Of a DNA stretch of 64,000 bases, positions 42,148 to 55,352 are shown one piece after another. Under the pieces are notes generated by a model, which worked only from the letters and a program-made list of their open reading frames with translations, was not told the origin of the DNA and made no database searches. This stretch comes from Actinomadura macra NBRC 14102 (lineage in GTDB: Bacteria; Actinomycetota; Actinomycetes; Streptosporangiales; Streptosporangiaceae): positions 124,001-188,000 of the forward strand of contig NZ_BCQT01000018.1 of assembly GCF_001552215.1 (NCBI RefSeq), in the 5' to 3' direction. Made by a program: the position numbers and the translations under genes. How positions within the stretch are numbered: the first letter of the stretch is position 1; each line of letters starts with the position of its first letter.

Positions 42148-43530
42148 ATGACTTCCACGCATATCGACGCAGCGGCGGTGACGGAACTGCACACCGGGTT
42201 CGCGGGCGACGTCATTCAGCCAGGCGATCCCGGATACGACGAGGCCAGGACGCTGTTCAACGCGATGATCGACCGGCGCCCGGCCCTCATCGCCCAGTGC
42301 GCGAACGACGACGACGTCGTACGCGCGGTGCGGACCGGGCGCGACCTCGGCCTGGAGATCGCCGTGCGCGGTGGCGGGCACGGGGTCGCCGGCACCGCGC
42401 TCAGCGAGGGCGGCCTGGTCGTCGACCTGCGCCGGATGGACGCGATTACCATCGACCCCGAGGCCGGGACGGCCCGGGTCGGCGGCGGCGCGACGATGGG
42501 ACTCATGGACCGCGCGACCGAGCCGTACGGCATGATCGTGATGGGCGGACGGGTCTCCACGACGGGTGTCGGCGGCTTCACGCTCGGTGGCGGCTCGGGC
42601 TGGCTCGAACGCAAGTACGGTCTGGCCTGCGACCACCTCCTGGAGGTGGAGGTCGTCACGGCGGCGGGCGAGAAGATCAGGGCGAGCGCGGACGAGAACC
42701 CGGACCTGTTCTGGGCGCTGCACGGCGGCGGCGGCAACTTCGGCGTGGCCACCTCGTTCACGTTCCGGCTGCACGAGTTGGCGACGGTGACGCTGGCGTT
42801 CCTGCTGTGGCCACCGGAAGCGGGCGCCGAGATCGCGCTGGCCTACCGCGACTGCATGGCGAACGCGCCCGATGATCTCGGCGGTGCGGCCCTGTACCTG
42901 ACACCGCCCCCCGAGGAGTTCGTCCCCGAGGAGATGGTGGGCAAGCTGGCCTTCGCGACCCTGCTGATCTACGCCGGGACGGGGGAGGACGCGGATGCCG
43001 CACTGGCGCCGATGATGGAGCTCGGGCACACCGGGGGCGTCGTCCTGGAGATGCCGTACGCGGACATGCAGTGCATGTTCGACGACCCGCCCGGACTCCG
43101 GAACTACTGGTCGGCGGAGTACCTGCACGGGGTGCCGGACGAGGCGATCGCGGCGTTCGCGGCACGCGCGTCCGAGATGGTCGTGCCGTCACCGTCGCTG
43201 CACACCCTGCTCCCGGGCGGCGGCGCGATGGCGGACGCCGGCGCCGACTACCCGATCCCGTGGCGGAAGGCGCCGTGGGTCGCTCACCCGCTCGCCCTCT
43301 GGGAGGACGAGGCGGACGACGAGCGCGCCATCGCCTGGGTGCACAACGTGCGGGCGGCCGTGAAGCCCTGGTCGACGGGGGCGGTCTACCTGAATTTCAT
43401 CGGGGACGAGGGCCGGACCCGGGTGAAGGCGGGGCTCGGCGCCGACAACTACCGGCGCCTCGCGGACGTGAAATCCCGCTACGACCCCGGCAACCTGTTC
43501 CACTTGAACCAGAACATCAGGCCGAACTGA
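42148..43530 (+). CDS. FAD-binding BBE-type oxidoreductase
   Basis: 460 residues: PCMH FAD-binding domain with VRGGGHGVAG (His for 8-alpha-N1-histidyl FAD linkage), GGATMGLMDRATE, VGGFTLGGGSGWLERKYGL, and the C-terminal BBE motif NYRRLADVKSRYDPGNLFH. The Cys used for the second covalent link in bicovalent enzymes is not evident in the RVSTTGVGG stretch, so monocovalent FAD is expected. The family oxidises sugars, alkaloids or polyketides. AGGGGAGGGGC precedes the ATG. It is divergent from the pseudokinase gene. Confidence 0.88.
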   Translation: MTSTHIDAAAVTELHTGFAGDVIQPGDPGYDEARTLFNAMIDRRPALIAQCANDDDVVRAVRTGRDLGLEIAVRGGGHGVAGTALSEGGLVVDLRRMDAITIDPEAGTARVGGGATMGLMDRATEPYGMIVMGGRVSTTGVGGFTLGGGSGWLERKYGLACDHLLEVEVVTAAGEKIRASADENPDLFWALHGGGGNFGVATSFTFRLHELATVTLAFLLWPPEAGAEIALAYRDCMANAPDDLGGAALYLTPPPEEFVPEEMVGKLAFATLLIYAGTGEDADAALAPMMELGHTGGVVLEMPYADMQCMFDDPPGLRNYWSAEYLHGVPDEAIAAFAARASEMVVPSPSLHTLLPGGGAMADAGADYPIPWRKAPWVAHPLALWEDEADDERAIAWVHNVRAAVKPWSTGAVYLNFIGDEGRTRVKAGLGADNYRRLADVKSRYDPGNLFHLNQNIRPN

Positions 43531-43583
43531 AAAGCGGGCAAAGGCGTTTCAGGTCGCCGTATCGTTCGGTAACCTCGGGGACA

Positions 43584-43673
43584 GGCCGAGAGGCGCTGCA
43601 ACGGGCTCCACGCCCGCCACGCTCGGCCCGACGGGCGGCTCGCGTCGTCCTCCCTGGACACAAGGGCGCCTCC
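43584..43673 (+). promoter_or_regulatory. SAH riboswitch
   Basis: GGCCGAGAGGCGCTGCAACGG, then a GGGC/GCCC helix, GCCACGCTCGGCC, and a closing GGGCGCCTC that pairs with GAGGCGC. This is the conserved core of the S-adenosylhomocysteine riboswitch, which turns genes on when SAH accumulates. It ends 20 nt before the metH GTG, with the Shine-Dalgarno (GGGAGG) just after it. Confidence 0.85.
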
Positions 43674-43692
43674 CAGAAACGGGAGGTGGCCA

Positions 43693-47286
<3,594 letters not shown>

Positions 47287-47447
47287 ATACGGAGCGGGCG
47301 TGCCCAGCGGGCGCGCCCGTCCCGTACGGGTGGGAGCCTTCCTCATCTCTCGACGGTGGGGAGATAGCGGAAGCTCTTTTCTGGCAATCCACGCAAATGG
47401 AATGCGCAGTTTTGCGTGCCCTTTTCCGGCGTTGTAGCGTCCCATTG

Positions 47448-47509
47448 CGACGTGTCACCGCCTCCGCTGTCATTCGCTGATCGCTTCCCAGACGGGCGGT
47501 GACACGTCG
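47448..47509. repeat. Perfect 15-bp inverted repeat
   Basis: CGACGTGTCACCGCC at 47448-47462 is repeated in inverse at 47495-47509 with a 32-bp spacer. It could be a metH terminator, an operator pair, or the ends of a tiny mobile cassette. Confidence 0.75.
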
Positions 47510-47602
47510 TCTTCACCAGGCCAGATCGTGAAGCAGGGCCTTCACCACGTTCCGTCTCGCAGGGGCCTCAGCCGTCACGCGGTGACGCGCTCGCCCGAGC
47601 AC

Positions 47603-47644
47603 GGTCAGGGGCGAGCCGCCAGGCGAGCCCCTGGGCCGGGGTTG
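47603..47644. repeat. 42-bp palindromic dispersed repeat, copy 2
   Basis: Same sequence as 22005-22046 except four positions. Two of the changes (A to G and T to C) are partners in the stem, so pairing is kept. Confidence 0.75.
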
Positions 47645-47725
47645 TCCTAACACAAGTCCTAGGCCGATGGGACGTGCTGGATCGGGTCTCGCGGCCGACG
47701 CGGACGCGGTGGCCGGCGGAGCAGC

Positions 47726-49138
47726 ATGGTCGTCATGACCACGACCCATCAGTCCCCGGTCGCCCGGGAGACGGCGGCGCGCACGGCGGGATCCACTCCC
47801 GGCTGGGCCGCGCTGCTCGCCGCGTCCATCGGGCAGTTCCTCGTCGTCCTCGACATCTCCGTCGTCAACGTGGCACTGCCCGACATGCGCTCGGGCCTCG
47901 GGCTCGGCGCCACCGGTCTCCAGTGGGTCGTCAACGCCTACTCGCTGACCTTCGCCGGGTTCCTCCTGCTCGGCGGGCGGGCCGCCGACCTCCTCGGGCG
48001 CAAGCGCGTCTTCGTCGCCGGCCTCGGCCTGTTCACCGCCGCCAGCCTCGCCGGCGGTCTCGCGCAGGACGCGGGGATGCTGGTCGGCGCCCGCGCCGTG
48101 CAGGGGCTCGGCGCCGCGATCATCGCCCCGGTGACGCTCTCCCTCATCACCGCCACCTTCCCCGCGGGGCCGGCCCGCACGAAGGCCATCGCCATGTGGA
48201 CGGCCGTCGGCACCGCCGGCGGCGCCACCGGCGGGCTCGTCGGCGGGCTGCTGACCGACTACCTCGACTGGCGCTGGGTCCTGCTGATCAACGTGCCGAT
48301 CGGCGCCGTCGTGGCCGTGATCGCCGCCCTGTGGCTCCGCGACGAGCGCGCCCCCGGGCCCCGTCCGCGCCTCGACCTGCCCGGCGCCGTCCTCGTCACC
48401 GCCGGGGTCGGCCTGCTCGCCTTCGGCATCGGCGAGACACAGACCCATGGCCGGACGGCCGCGCTCTCCCTCGCGGCGGGGGCGCTGCTGCTGGCCCTGT
48501 TCGTCGCCGTCGAGGCACGCGTCGCCCAGCCGCTCGTCCAGCTCCGGCTGTTCCGCCTGCGGAGCGTCGCGGTCGGCAACCTCGCCACCCTGGTCAGCAC
48601 GATGGCCGGCTTCGCGCTCTGGTACTTCCTCTCGCTCTACATGCAGAACGTCCTGCACTACAGCGCGGTGCGCACCGGGCTGTCGTTCCTGCCGCACACC
48701 GCGGGCATCATCATCGGCTCCAAGCTCGCCCCCACCCTCATGGCCCGCATGGACGCGCGGCTGCTCGCGGGGATCGGCGGCCTCCTGACCGCGGCCGGTT
48801 TCGGCTGGCAGAGCGCCGTCCTGGACGTCCACGGCACGTTCCTCGGCTCCATCCTCGGCCCCGGCTTCGTCATGGCACTCGGCTTCGGGCTCCTGATGAC
48901 CCCGCTGGTGGAGGCGTCCACCGCCGGGACGAGCCGCTCCGAGGCCGGTGCCGTCGCCGGCATCGTCAACACCTCCCGCACCATCGGCGGCGCCATCGGC
49001 CTCACCGTCCTCGCCACGGCCGCCGCCCGCTCCGGCGCCGACCTGACCGCCGGCTACACCACGGCCTTCCTCACCGCGGCGGTCATCACCGCCGCCGGCA
49101 CGGCCCTGGTCGTCTTCCTGCCCCGCTCCCAGCGCTGA
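47726..49138 (+). CDS. MFS multidrug exporter, DHA2 (EmrB/QacA) type
   Basis: 470 residues with 14 predicted membrane helices. FLVVLDISVVNVALP is the TM1 motif D1 of the DHA2 family, GRAADLLGRKRVF is motif A, and GAAIIAPVTLSLI with GGATGGLVGGLLTD is motif C. It exports drugs, dyes or natural products by proton antiport. GGAG lies 4 nt before the ATG. No TetR-type regulator is adjacent, but a decayed NarL-type regulator lies just downstream. Confidence 0.92.
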   Translation: MVVMTTTHQSPVARETAARTAGSTPGWAALLAASIGQFLVVLDISVVNVALPDMRSGLGLGATGLQWVVNAYSLTFAGFLLLGGRAADLLGRKRVFVAGLGLFTAASLAGGLAQDAGMLVGARAVQGLGAAIIAPVTLSLITATFPAGPARTKAIAMWTAVGTAGGATGGLVGGLLTDYLDWRWVLLINVPIGAVVAVIAALWLRDERAPGPRPRLDLPGAVLVTAGVGLLAFGIGETQTHGRTAALSLAAGALLLALFVAVEARVAQPLVQLRLFRLRSVAVGNLATLVSTMAGFALWYFLSLYMQNVLHYSAVRTGLSFLPHTAGIIIGSKLAPTLMARMDARLLAGIGGLLTAAGFGWQSAVLDVHGTFLGSILGPGFVMALGFGLLMTPLVEASTAGTSRSEAGAVAGIVNTSRTIGGAIGLTVLATAAARSGADLTAGYTTAFLTAAVITAAGTALVVFLPRSQR

Positions 49139-49157
49139 GGCCTGGACGTGGCACCGG

Positions 49158-49261
49158 TCAAGGAGTCACCAGGCCGGCCTGGTAGGCGGCGATGACGAGG
49201 TGGACGCGGTCGCGCCCGCCTGGAGCGAGCCGTAGATGTACTCGTCGTCATGAGCAGGGTG
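49158..49261 (-). pseudogene. Remnant of a NarL/LuxR-family response regulator
   Basis: The minus strand reads HDDEYIYGSLQAGA (end of a receiver domain) in one frame and, after the shared GGGCGCG, RDRVHLVIAAYQAGLVTP-stop (C-terminus of a LuxR HTH domain) in another. A deletion between short GC repeats, joining receiver and HTH tail out of frame, explains it. It is too short for a functional gene. Confidence 0.5.
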
Positions 49262-49279
49262 GACGGCGGCCGGGAGGGG

Positions 49280-50011
49280 TCAGCGGCTCGTGCCGGTACC
49301 GATGATCTCCAGGATCTGGGCGCGGTAGGCGGTGACGTCGCCGTAGATGGCGGGAGAGGTCGCGCAGGGATCGGCGGTGCCGCGGCTGGTCGCGCCGATC
49401 AGCTTCCAGGCTCCCGGCCCACCGGTCACGGCGGGCCCGCCGGAGTCGCCGTAACAGGCGCCCTTACCGCCGCCGCCGTTGACGCACAGCTCGGTCGCGC
49501 CGGTGATCCCGGAGCAGCGGTTGTCGTCGACGATGCTGGTATCGAGTTGCTGGAGGTTGACGGGTGCGCCACCGCAGCCGCGGGTCGCGCACGTCTGCCC
49601 CCAGCCGATGATCCTGCTGGCCACGCCGATCGGCGCGTCGGCGGCGATCTCGATGGGCGCCGAGGTCGCGGCGGAGGACAACTGCAGCAGGGCGACGTCT
49701 CCGCCGACCGCCCGCCGGGCGGCGACCTTCACGACCTCGCCGCCGGCGTTGTAGGTCTTGGTGCCGATGCGCACCTGGGCGGGCTGACCGCAGTGGCCCG
49801 CGGTGACCACCCAGCGCGGAGCGACGAGCGAGCCGCCACAGGAGTGGTTGCCGCCGCTGCCCTGGAGCGACGCCATGAACGAGTAGGTCTCGGTGGCGGG
49901 CACGCCGCCGACGATGCCGGAGGGGGGCGGCGGCTCGGCGCTCGCCATCGACGTGCCGGACAGGGTCATGAAGGCCAGGGGCACCGCGGCCAGTAGTCTG
50001 CGCTTTCTCAT
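49280..50011 (-). CDS. Secreted trypsin-like serine protease (S1)
   Basis: 243 residues: Sec signal peptide (RKRRLLAAVPLAFMTL then SMASA), a short propeptide, IVGG mature N-terminus, TAGHC (His), GGDVALLQL (Asp) and GDSGGP (Ser). Six Cys residues in chymotrypsin-like positions suggest three disulfides. It is a secreted digestive-type protease, and the specificity-pocket residue lies in the ACYGDSGGP stretch. Palindromes at 50140 and 50214 lie in its upstream region. Confidence 0.93.
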   Translation of the reverse strand: MRKRRLLAAVPLAFMTLSGTSMASAEPPPPSGIVGGVPATETYSFMASLQGSGGNHSCGGSLVAPRWVVTAGHCGQPAQVRIGTKTYNAGGEVVKVAARRAVGGDVALLQLSSAATSAPIEIAADAPIGVASRIIGWGQTCATRGCGGAPVNLQQLDTSIVDDNRCSGITGATELCVNGGGGKGACYGDSGGPAVTGGPGAWKLIGATSRGTADPCATSPAIYGDVTAYRAQILEIIGTGTSR

Positions 50012-50139
50012 GAGCGGGGACGTCCTTTCACGCGAGCGGGGGGCGTGCCGACCGCAGGGCCCTGCCGGTCACCGGCCGCACGGCGGTTCTGGGAGCGGGT
50101 ACGCCGCGCGACCGGTCACCCGACTATTGACCAAGAGTT

Positions 50140-50151
50140 TGGAAATTTCCA
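50140..50151. promoter_or_regulatory. GGAAATTTCC palindrome upstream of protease
   Basis: TGGAAATTTCCA, a perfect 12-bp palindrome about 130 bp upstream of the protease start. It shares the GGAAA-TTTCC core with the palindrome before the chitinase. Confidence 0.45.
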
Positions 50152-50213
50152 TTTCCAGAATTTGTGCGAATCGGTCCAATAGAAGGAGGTGTGCGCTGAG
50201 AAGGGGGAACGAC

Positions 50214-50258
50214 CTGCGAAAATTCCAGGGACCAGCCGGGGTAACTGAATTTTCGCAG
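50214..50258. repeat. 12-bp AT-rich inverted repeat
   Basis: CTGCGAAAATTC at 50214-50225 and its exact inverse at 50247-50258, 21 bp apart. It is a candidate operator or leader hairpin. Confidence 0.7.
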
Positions 50259-50336
50259 ATTTTCACATCCGGAGAGCCCGGCCGCGGAAGGGTGCTGGAT
50301 CGAGGTGTCGCGCGAGCGCATTCTGAACAGGAGAAG

Positions 50337-50377
50337 GGCGCGGCCTACGTTCGGGGCAGGGGAACGTAGGCCGCGCC
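50337..50377 (-). terminator. Chitinase terminator
   Basis: A perfect 16-bp stem (GGCGCGGCCTACGTTC) with a 9-nt loop, 22 bp past the chitinase stop. Confidence 0.85.
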
Positions 50378-50398
50378 GGGAGCTTGATCAGGGGCGGA

Positions 50399-51400
50399 TC
50401 AGAAACCGGCCGTGATCTTGGAGAACTCCCAGGGTTGCTGGTCGGTACCACTGCAGGTCTCAGTGGTGCCACCGCCCGGGCAGGGGCGGTCGCGGTTCAC
50501 CGACCAGAACGTGAAGCGGACGAGGCCCTTGGACTTGGCCCAGTCGCGGATCTTCGTCCAGGTGGCGGTCGTGGTGAGCTCCTTCTGGTCCGACATGCCG
50601 TTCATGCCGGAGATGCCCATGTGCTTGTAGGCGACCTCGTCCGTCCACTTGAAGGCGGACTTCAGGGCGTCCCTCAGGCCGTCGGACGCCTTGATGGTGT
50701 TGCCGTACATGTCGGAGCCGCCGTTGAAGTCGAACGGCATGATCGTGAACACGTCGACATCGGCCTGCAGCTTCGCCGACTGGTCGATGAGACGCTTGCC
50801 CGTGGCGTTCGGCCCGCTCGTGAGGGTGGGGAACGTGAGGATCGTCTGGATGCCGGGGTTCTTCTGCTTGACGATCTTCAGGGCGCCGAGAATGCGGTCC
50901 TGGACGGTCGCGTTCTCGAACTCGTCGGTGTTCTCGATGTCGATGTCGATGGCCTTGAGCTTGAAGGCGTCGATCACCTTCTGGTACGCGCCCGCGAGCG
51001 CTTCGGCCGAGGTGCAGTTCGGGCCGAGCTTGTTGCCCGACCAGCCGCCGATGGACGGCAGCACGTCACCGCCGGCCGCGCGGATCTTCGCGATCGTCTT
51101 CTCGTCAACTCCGCCGGTCAGCGGGCGCTGGCCGTCCCATCCGGGGTTGCAGCCACCGCTGGACAGGATGAACGCCATCGTGAACCACTTGACCCCGCTG
51201 GCGGTCATGACCGTGGTCGGGTCAGGCGGGTTGCCCCATCCCATGTACAGGTACGGGGCGGCGGCTCCGACGGCCGACTTCTCGGTAGCGGAGGGCTTGG
51301 TGACGGGCGTGGTGGTCGGAGCGGCGTGCGCCGAACCGGGCACCATCAGGGCGAGGTCCAGCGCGCAGAGCGCGGCGAGGACGGGCAGGAATCTTTTCAA
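50399..51400 (-). CDS. Secreted GH18 chitinase
   Basis: 333 residues from a TTG at 51400 with GGGAG 6 nt upstream; a GTG at 51430 would add 10 residues. A Sec signal peptide ([18 protein letters not shown]) with AHA cleavage site is followed by a Thr/Pro/Ser linker and a GH18 barrel: [17 protein letters not shown] (the DxxDxDxE-like active site with catalytic Glu), TIMPFDFNG, and [11 protein letters not shown]. It hydrolyses chitin or related beta-1,4 GlcNAc polymers outside the cell. No carbohydrate-binding module is attached. Confidence 0.9.
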   Translation of the reverse strand: MKRFLPVLAALCALDLALMVPGSAHAAPTTTPVTKPSATEKSAVGAAAPYLYMGWGNPPDPTTVMTASGVKWFTMAFILSSGGCNPGWDGQRPLTGGVDEKTIAKIRAAGGDVLPSIGGWSGNKLGPNCTSAEALAGAYQKVIDAFKLKAIDIDIENTDEFENATVQDRILGALKIVKQKNPGIQTILTFPTLTSGPNATGKRLIDQSAKLQADVDVFTIMPFDFNGGSDMYGNTIKASDGLRDALKSAFKWTDEVAYKHMGISGMNGMSDQKELTTTATWTKIRDWAKSKGLVRFTFWSVNRDRPCPGGGTTETCSGTDQQPWEFSKITAGF

Positions 51401-51749
51401 CTTTCGCTCCCGGGTAGGAGACGCGGACACGGCGGGAATCCCCCGGAACCCCGAGTTCGGTCAGGATGGGCGACACAGAGCACGGGCTGGCGGGGAGCGG
51501 GCCACTTTCGACCTCGAATCAATAGGAAAGTTTCCTATAAGTTCGCCTGCACAGTAACCAGCGCGTCGCCGTGGAGCAACCCCCTGTACCATCCGGAGCC
51601 GCGCCGTTTTCCGACCACCCCAGCTGACAGACCGAACCACCCCGCCCCCAGCGAAATTCGGCACAATATGACAAGGCGTGGGGAGGCGGCTGGCAGGGAA
51701 TGGGAAAAGGCGGCATCGCGGGGGTGCGATGCCGCCCGAGTGACGACGT
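51401..51749. other. Chitinase upstream region
   Basis: About 350 bp without a gene. The only clear element is the 17-bp palindrome at 51522. The stretch 51600-51700 shows nothing I can assign. Confidence 0.6.
51522..51538. promoter_or_regulatory. Palindromic operator upstream of chitinase
   Basis: ATAGGAAA-G-TTTCCTAT, perfect 8-bp arms, about 120 bp upstream of the chitinase start. It is a likely binding site for a repressor or activator of secreted hydrolases. It is not a DasR-type TGGTCTAGACCA box. Confidence 0.6.
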
Positions 51750-52475
51750 TCAGCAGCCGAGGACGTCGGCCAGATGGGTGAAGCCGGAGACGGTGAGATC
51801 GCTCGCGGTGTCGGACGCGCGGTCGGCGGTGCGCGCGGGACCCTTCTCCAGGGGACGCTCCAGGAACGCGGTGCCGAGCCCGGCCGCGCGGGCGCCGTCG
51901 ATGTCCCACGTGTGGCAGGCGACCATGAGGACCTGCGCGGGAGCGACGTCCAGCAGTCTCGCGGCGGTGAGGTACGGCTGAGGTGCGGGCTTGTAGGCGC
52001 GCGCCAGCTCCGCCGACAGGACGCAGTCGAAGGGCAGGGCCGCCGCCTTGATGAGGTGGGTCATCAGGGCGAACCCGCCGTTGGACAGCGCGGCCACGAC
52101 ATGGCGTCGCCGCAGCCGCGCCAGCCCGTCCGCCGCGTCCTCCCACGCGGGCAGCCGATGCCAGGCGCGGACGAGCCGGTCGCGTGCGGCGCCGTCGAAC
52201 GCGTCCGCGAGACCGCGGTCATCGAGGAGCCCGTCCAGCGATTCGCGGTGCAGCGTGTCGAGGTAGGCCCAGTCACGCTCACCGTCGTTCACGCGTCGCA
52301 TGGACGGCAGGTAGCGGTCGCGCCACTCGTCGGCGAAGCCTCCGCCGTCCAGGCGCACGCCGAGCTCCGCGGCGACCGCGCCCACCTGGTCGGCGACGCC
52401 GGTGCGCCAGTCGACGGTGGTGCCGAAGATGTCGCAGGCCACGACCCGGACCCCGGCCGTGTCGAATTCCGTCAT
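51750..52475 (-). CDS. HAD-superfamily hydrolase, haloacid dehalogenase type II-like
   Basis: 241 residues from ATG 52475 with GAGGTG upstream. HAD motifs: CDIFGTTVDW (nucleophile Asp, though the usual second Asp is replaced by Phe-Gly-Thr as in type II dehalogenases), ALSNGG (motif II), YKPAPQPY (motif III Lys), and CHTWDIDGARAAG (motif IV). That pattern belongs to L-2-haloacid dehalogenase-like enzymes. Whether it acts on haloacids or phosphates cannot be decided from the sequence. Confidence 0.85.
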   Translation of the reverse strand: MTEFDTAGVRVVACDIFGTTVDWRTGVADQVGAVAAELGVRLDGGGFADEWRDRYLPSMRRVNDGERDWAYLDTLHRESLDGLLDDRGLADAFDGAARDRLVRAWHRLPAWEDAADGLARLRRRHVVAALSNGGFALMTHLIKAAALPFDCVLSAELARAYKPAPQPYLTAARLLDVAPAQVLMVACHTWDIDGARAAGLGTAFLERPLEKGPARTADRASDTASDLTVSGFTHLADVLGC

Positions 52476-52511
52476 GAGCACCTCGCAGACCGACCCGCCT
52501 CCCTTCTATCA

Positions 52512-52544
52512 CGGGCCTCCGTCCCTGGTGGGGACGGAGGCCCG
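52512..52544 (-). terminator. acs terminator
   Basis: A perfect 14-bp stem (CGGGCCTCCGTCCC) with a 5-nt loop, immediately beyond the acs stop. Confidence 0.85.
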
Positions 52545-52551
52545 GGTGCGG

Positions 52552-54522
<1,971 letters not shown>

Positions 54523-54556
54523 GGTGTCGTTCTCCTTCCGATCTCGCGGGTCGCGG

Positions 54557-55192
54557 CTAGCGGACGGGCCAGGTGGGCATCACGGTGCGCTTCCAGGTCG
54601 AGTTCGTGACCGTGGCGAAGGAGGTGTACCAGGCCAGTACCGCGGTGGCCAGGCCGAGGTAGCCGCCGACCTTCGTCATGTCGGCGTTGACGGCCAGGTC
54701 GCCGATCGCGAGGCAGACGAACGTGACGGTCAGGAAGACGAACACGGCCGCGACCGCGCCGCTCACCCGGAGCGAGGCGATCGTCATGTACGCCGTGAAG
54801 ATCGTCCAGCCGAGTAGGAAGACGCCGACGGCGTGGGTGGCCTGGTCCGCGGTGGCGCCGGTCGGCTTGTAGAAGAACAGGATTCCGGCGAAGGCGAGCC
54901 AGAAGGCCCCGTAGGAAGTGAACGCGAGCGCGCCGAAGGTGTTGTCCTTCCTGAACTCCCACATTCCGGCGGCGAATTGCGCGAGCCCGCCGTAGAACAG
55001 CGCCAGTCCGAGAACGACGCTCTTCGTCCCCACTTCGAGGATGCCGGCGTTGACGCAGCTCAGCACAAATGTCGTCAGGGCGAATGCGGCCAGTCCCAGC
55101 GGACCGGGATCGGCGATTCCGGGTGCGGGTGCATGAGTCGGAGCCTGGGTCGGGGCCGGAGCCTGGAGCCTGCCCGCATCGATGTCGGCCAT
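54557..55192 (-). CDS. Acetate/succinate transporter of GPR1/FUN34/SatP family
   Basis: 211 residues: a Pro/Ala-rich 28-residue N-terminus, then six membrane helices. ADPGPLGLAAFALTT corresponds to the family signature NPAPLGL, and GGLAQFAAGMWEFRKDNTFG and SYGAFWLAF are typical. It takes up acetate as anion/proton symporter or channel. GGGAGGG precedes the ATG. It lies 34 bp upstream of acs and is probably cotranscribed with it. Confidence 0.92.
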   Translation of the reverse strand: MADIDAGRLQAPAPTQAPTHAPAPGIADPGPLGLAAFALTTFVLSCVNAGILEVGTKSVVLGLALFYGGLAQFAAGMWEFRKDNTFGALAFTSYGAFWLAFAGILFFYKPTGATADQATHAVGVFLLGWTIFTAYMTIASLRVSGAVAAVFVFLTVTFVCLAIGDLAVNADMTKVGGYLGLATAVLAWYTSFATVTNSTWKRTVMPTWPVR

Positions 55193-55352
55193 TGTTCCCT
55201 CCCATCGCGCGTCTGGCGACGCGCCTATTTACTAGGGCGAACATAAGGCTGCGGAGTTGGGCGAAATAGAGCATGTCAGAGCAGATCGGCAAGTGGTGAC
55301 ACCCGGGCGACGGCGTGCGCCCGCCGCCGAGCGAACGGTCCGTCCACCGCGA

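Larger units (their letters stand above)
47287..47725. other. Intergenic region with inverted repeats
   Basis: About 440 bp between metH and the exporter. It carries GCGGGCG/CGCGCCC-type hairpins near 47293-47320, CACGCAAA-N13-TTTGCGTG at 47390-47418 in a relatively AT-rich patch, a perfect 15-bp inverted repeat (47448-47509) and copy 2 of the palindromic repeat. No gene is supported. Confidence 0.6.
50012..50398. other. Intergenic region between protease and chitinase genes
   Basis: Unusually AT-rich for the window. It contains TGGAAATTTCCA (50140-50151), a 12-bp inverted repeat (50214-50258) and the chitinase terminator (50337-50377). Short open frames here have no support. Confidence 0.7.

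Noticed and set aside
50069-50266. Short minus-strand frames upstream of the protease
   Set aside because: They exist because this stretch is AT-rich and carries inverted repeats; no start site support.
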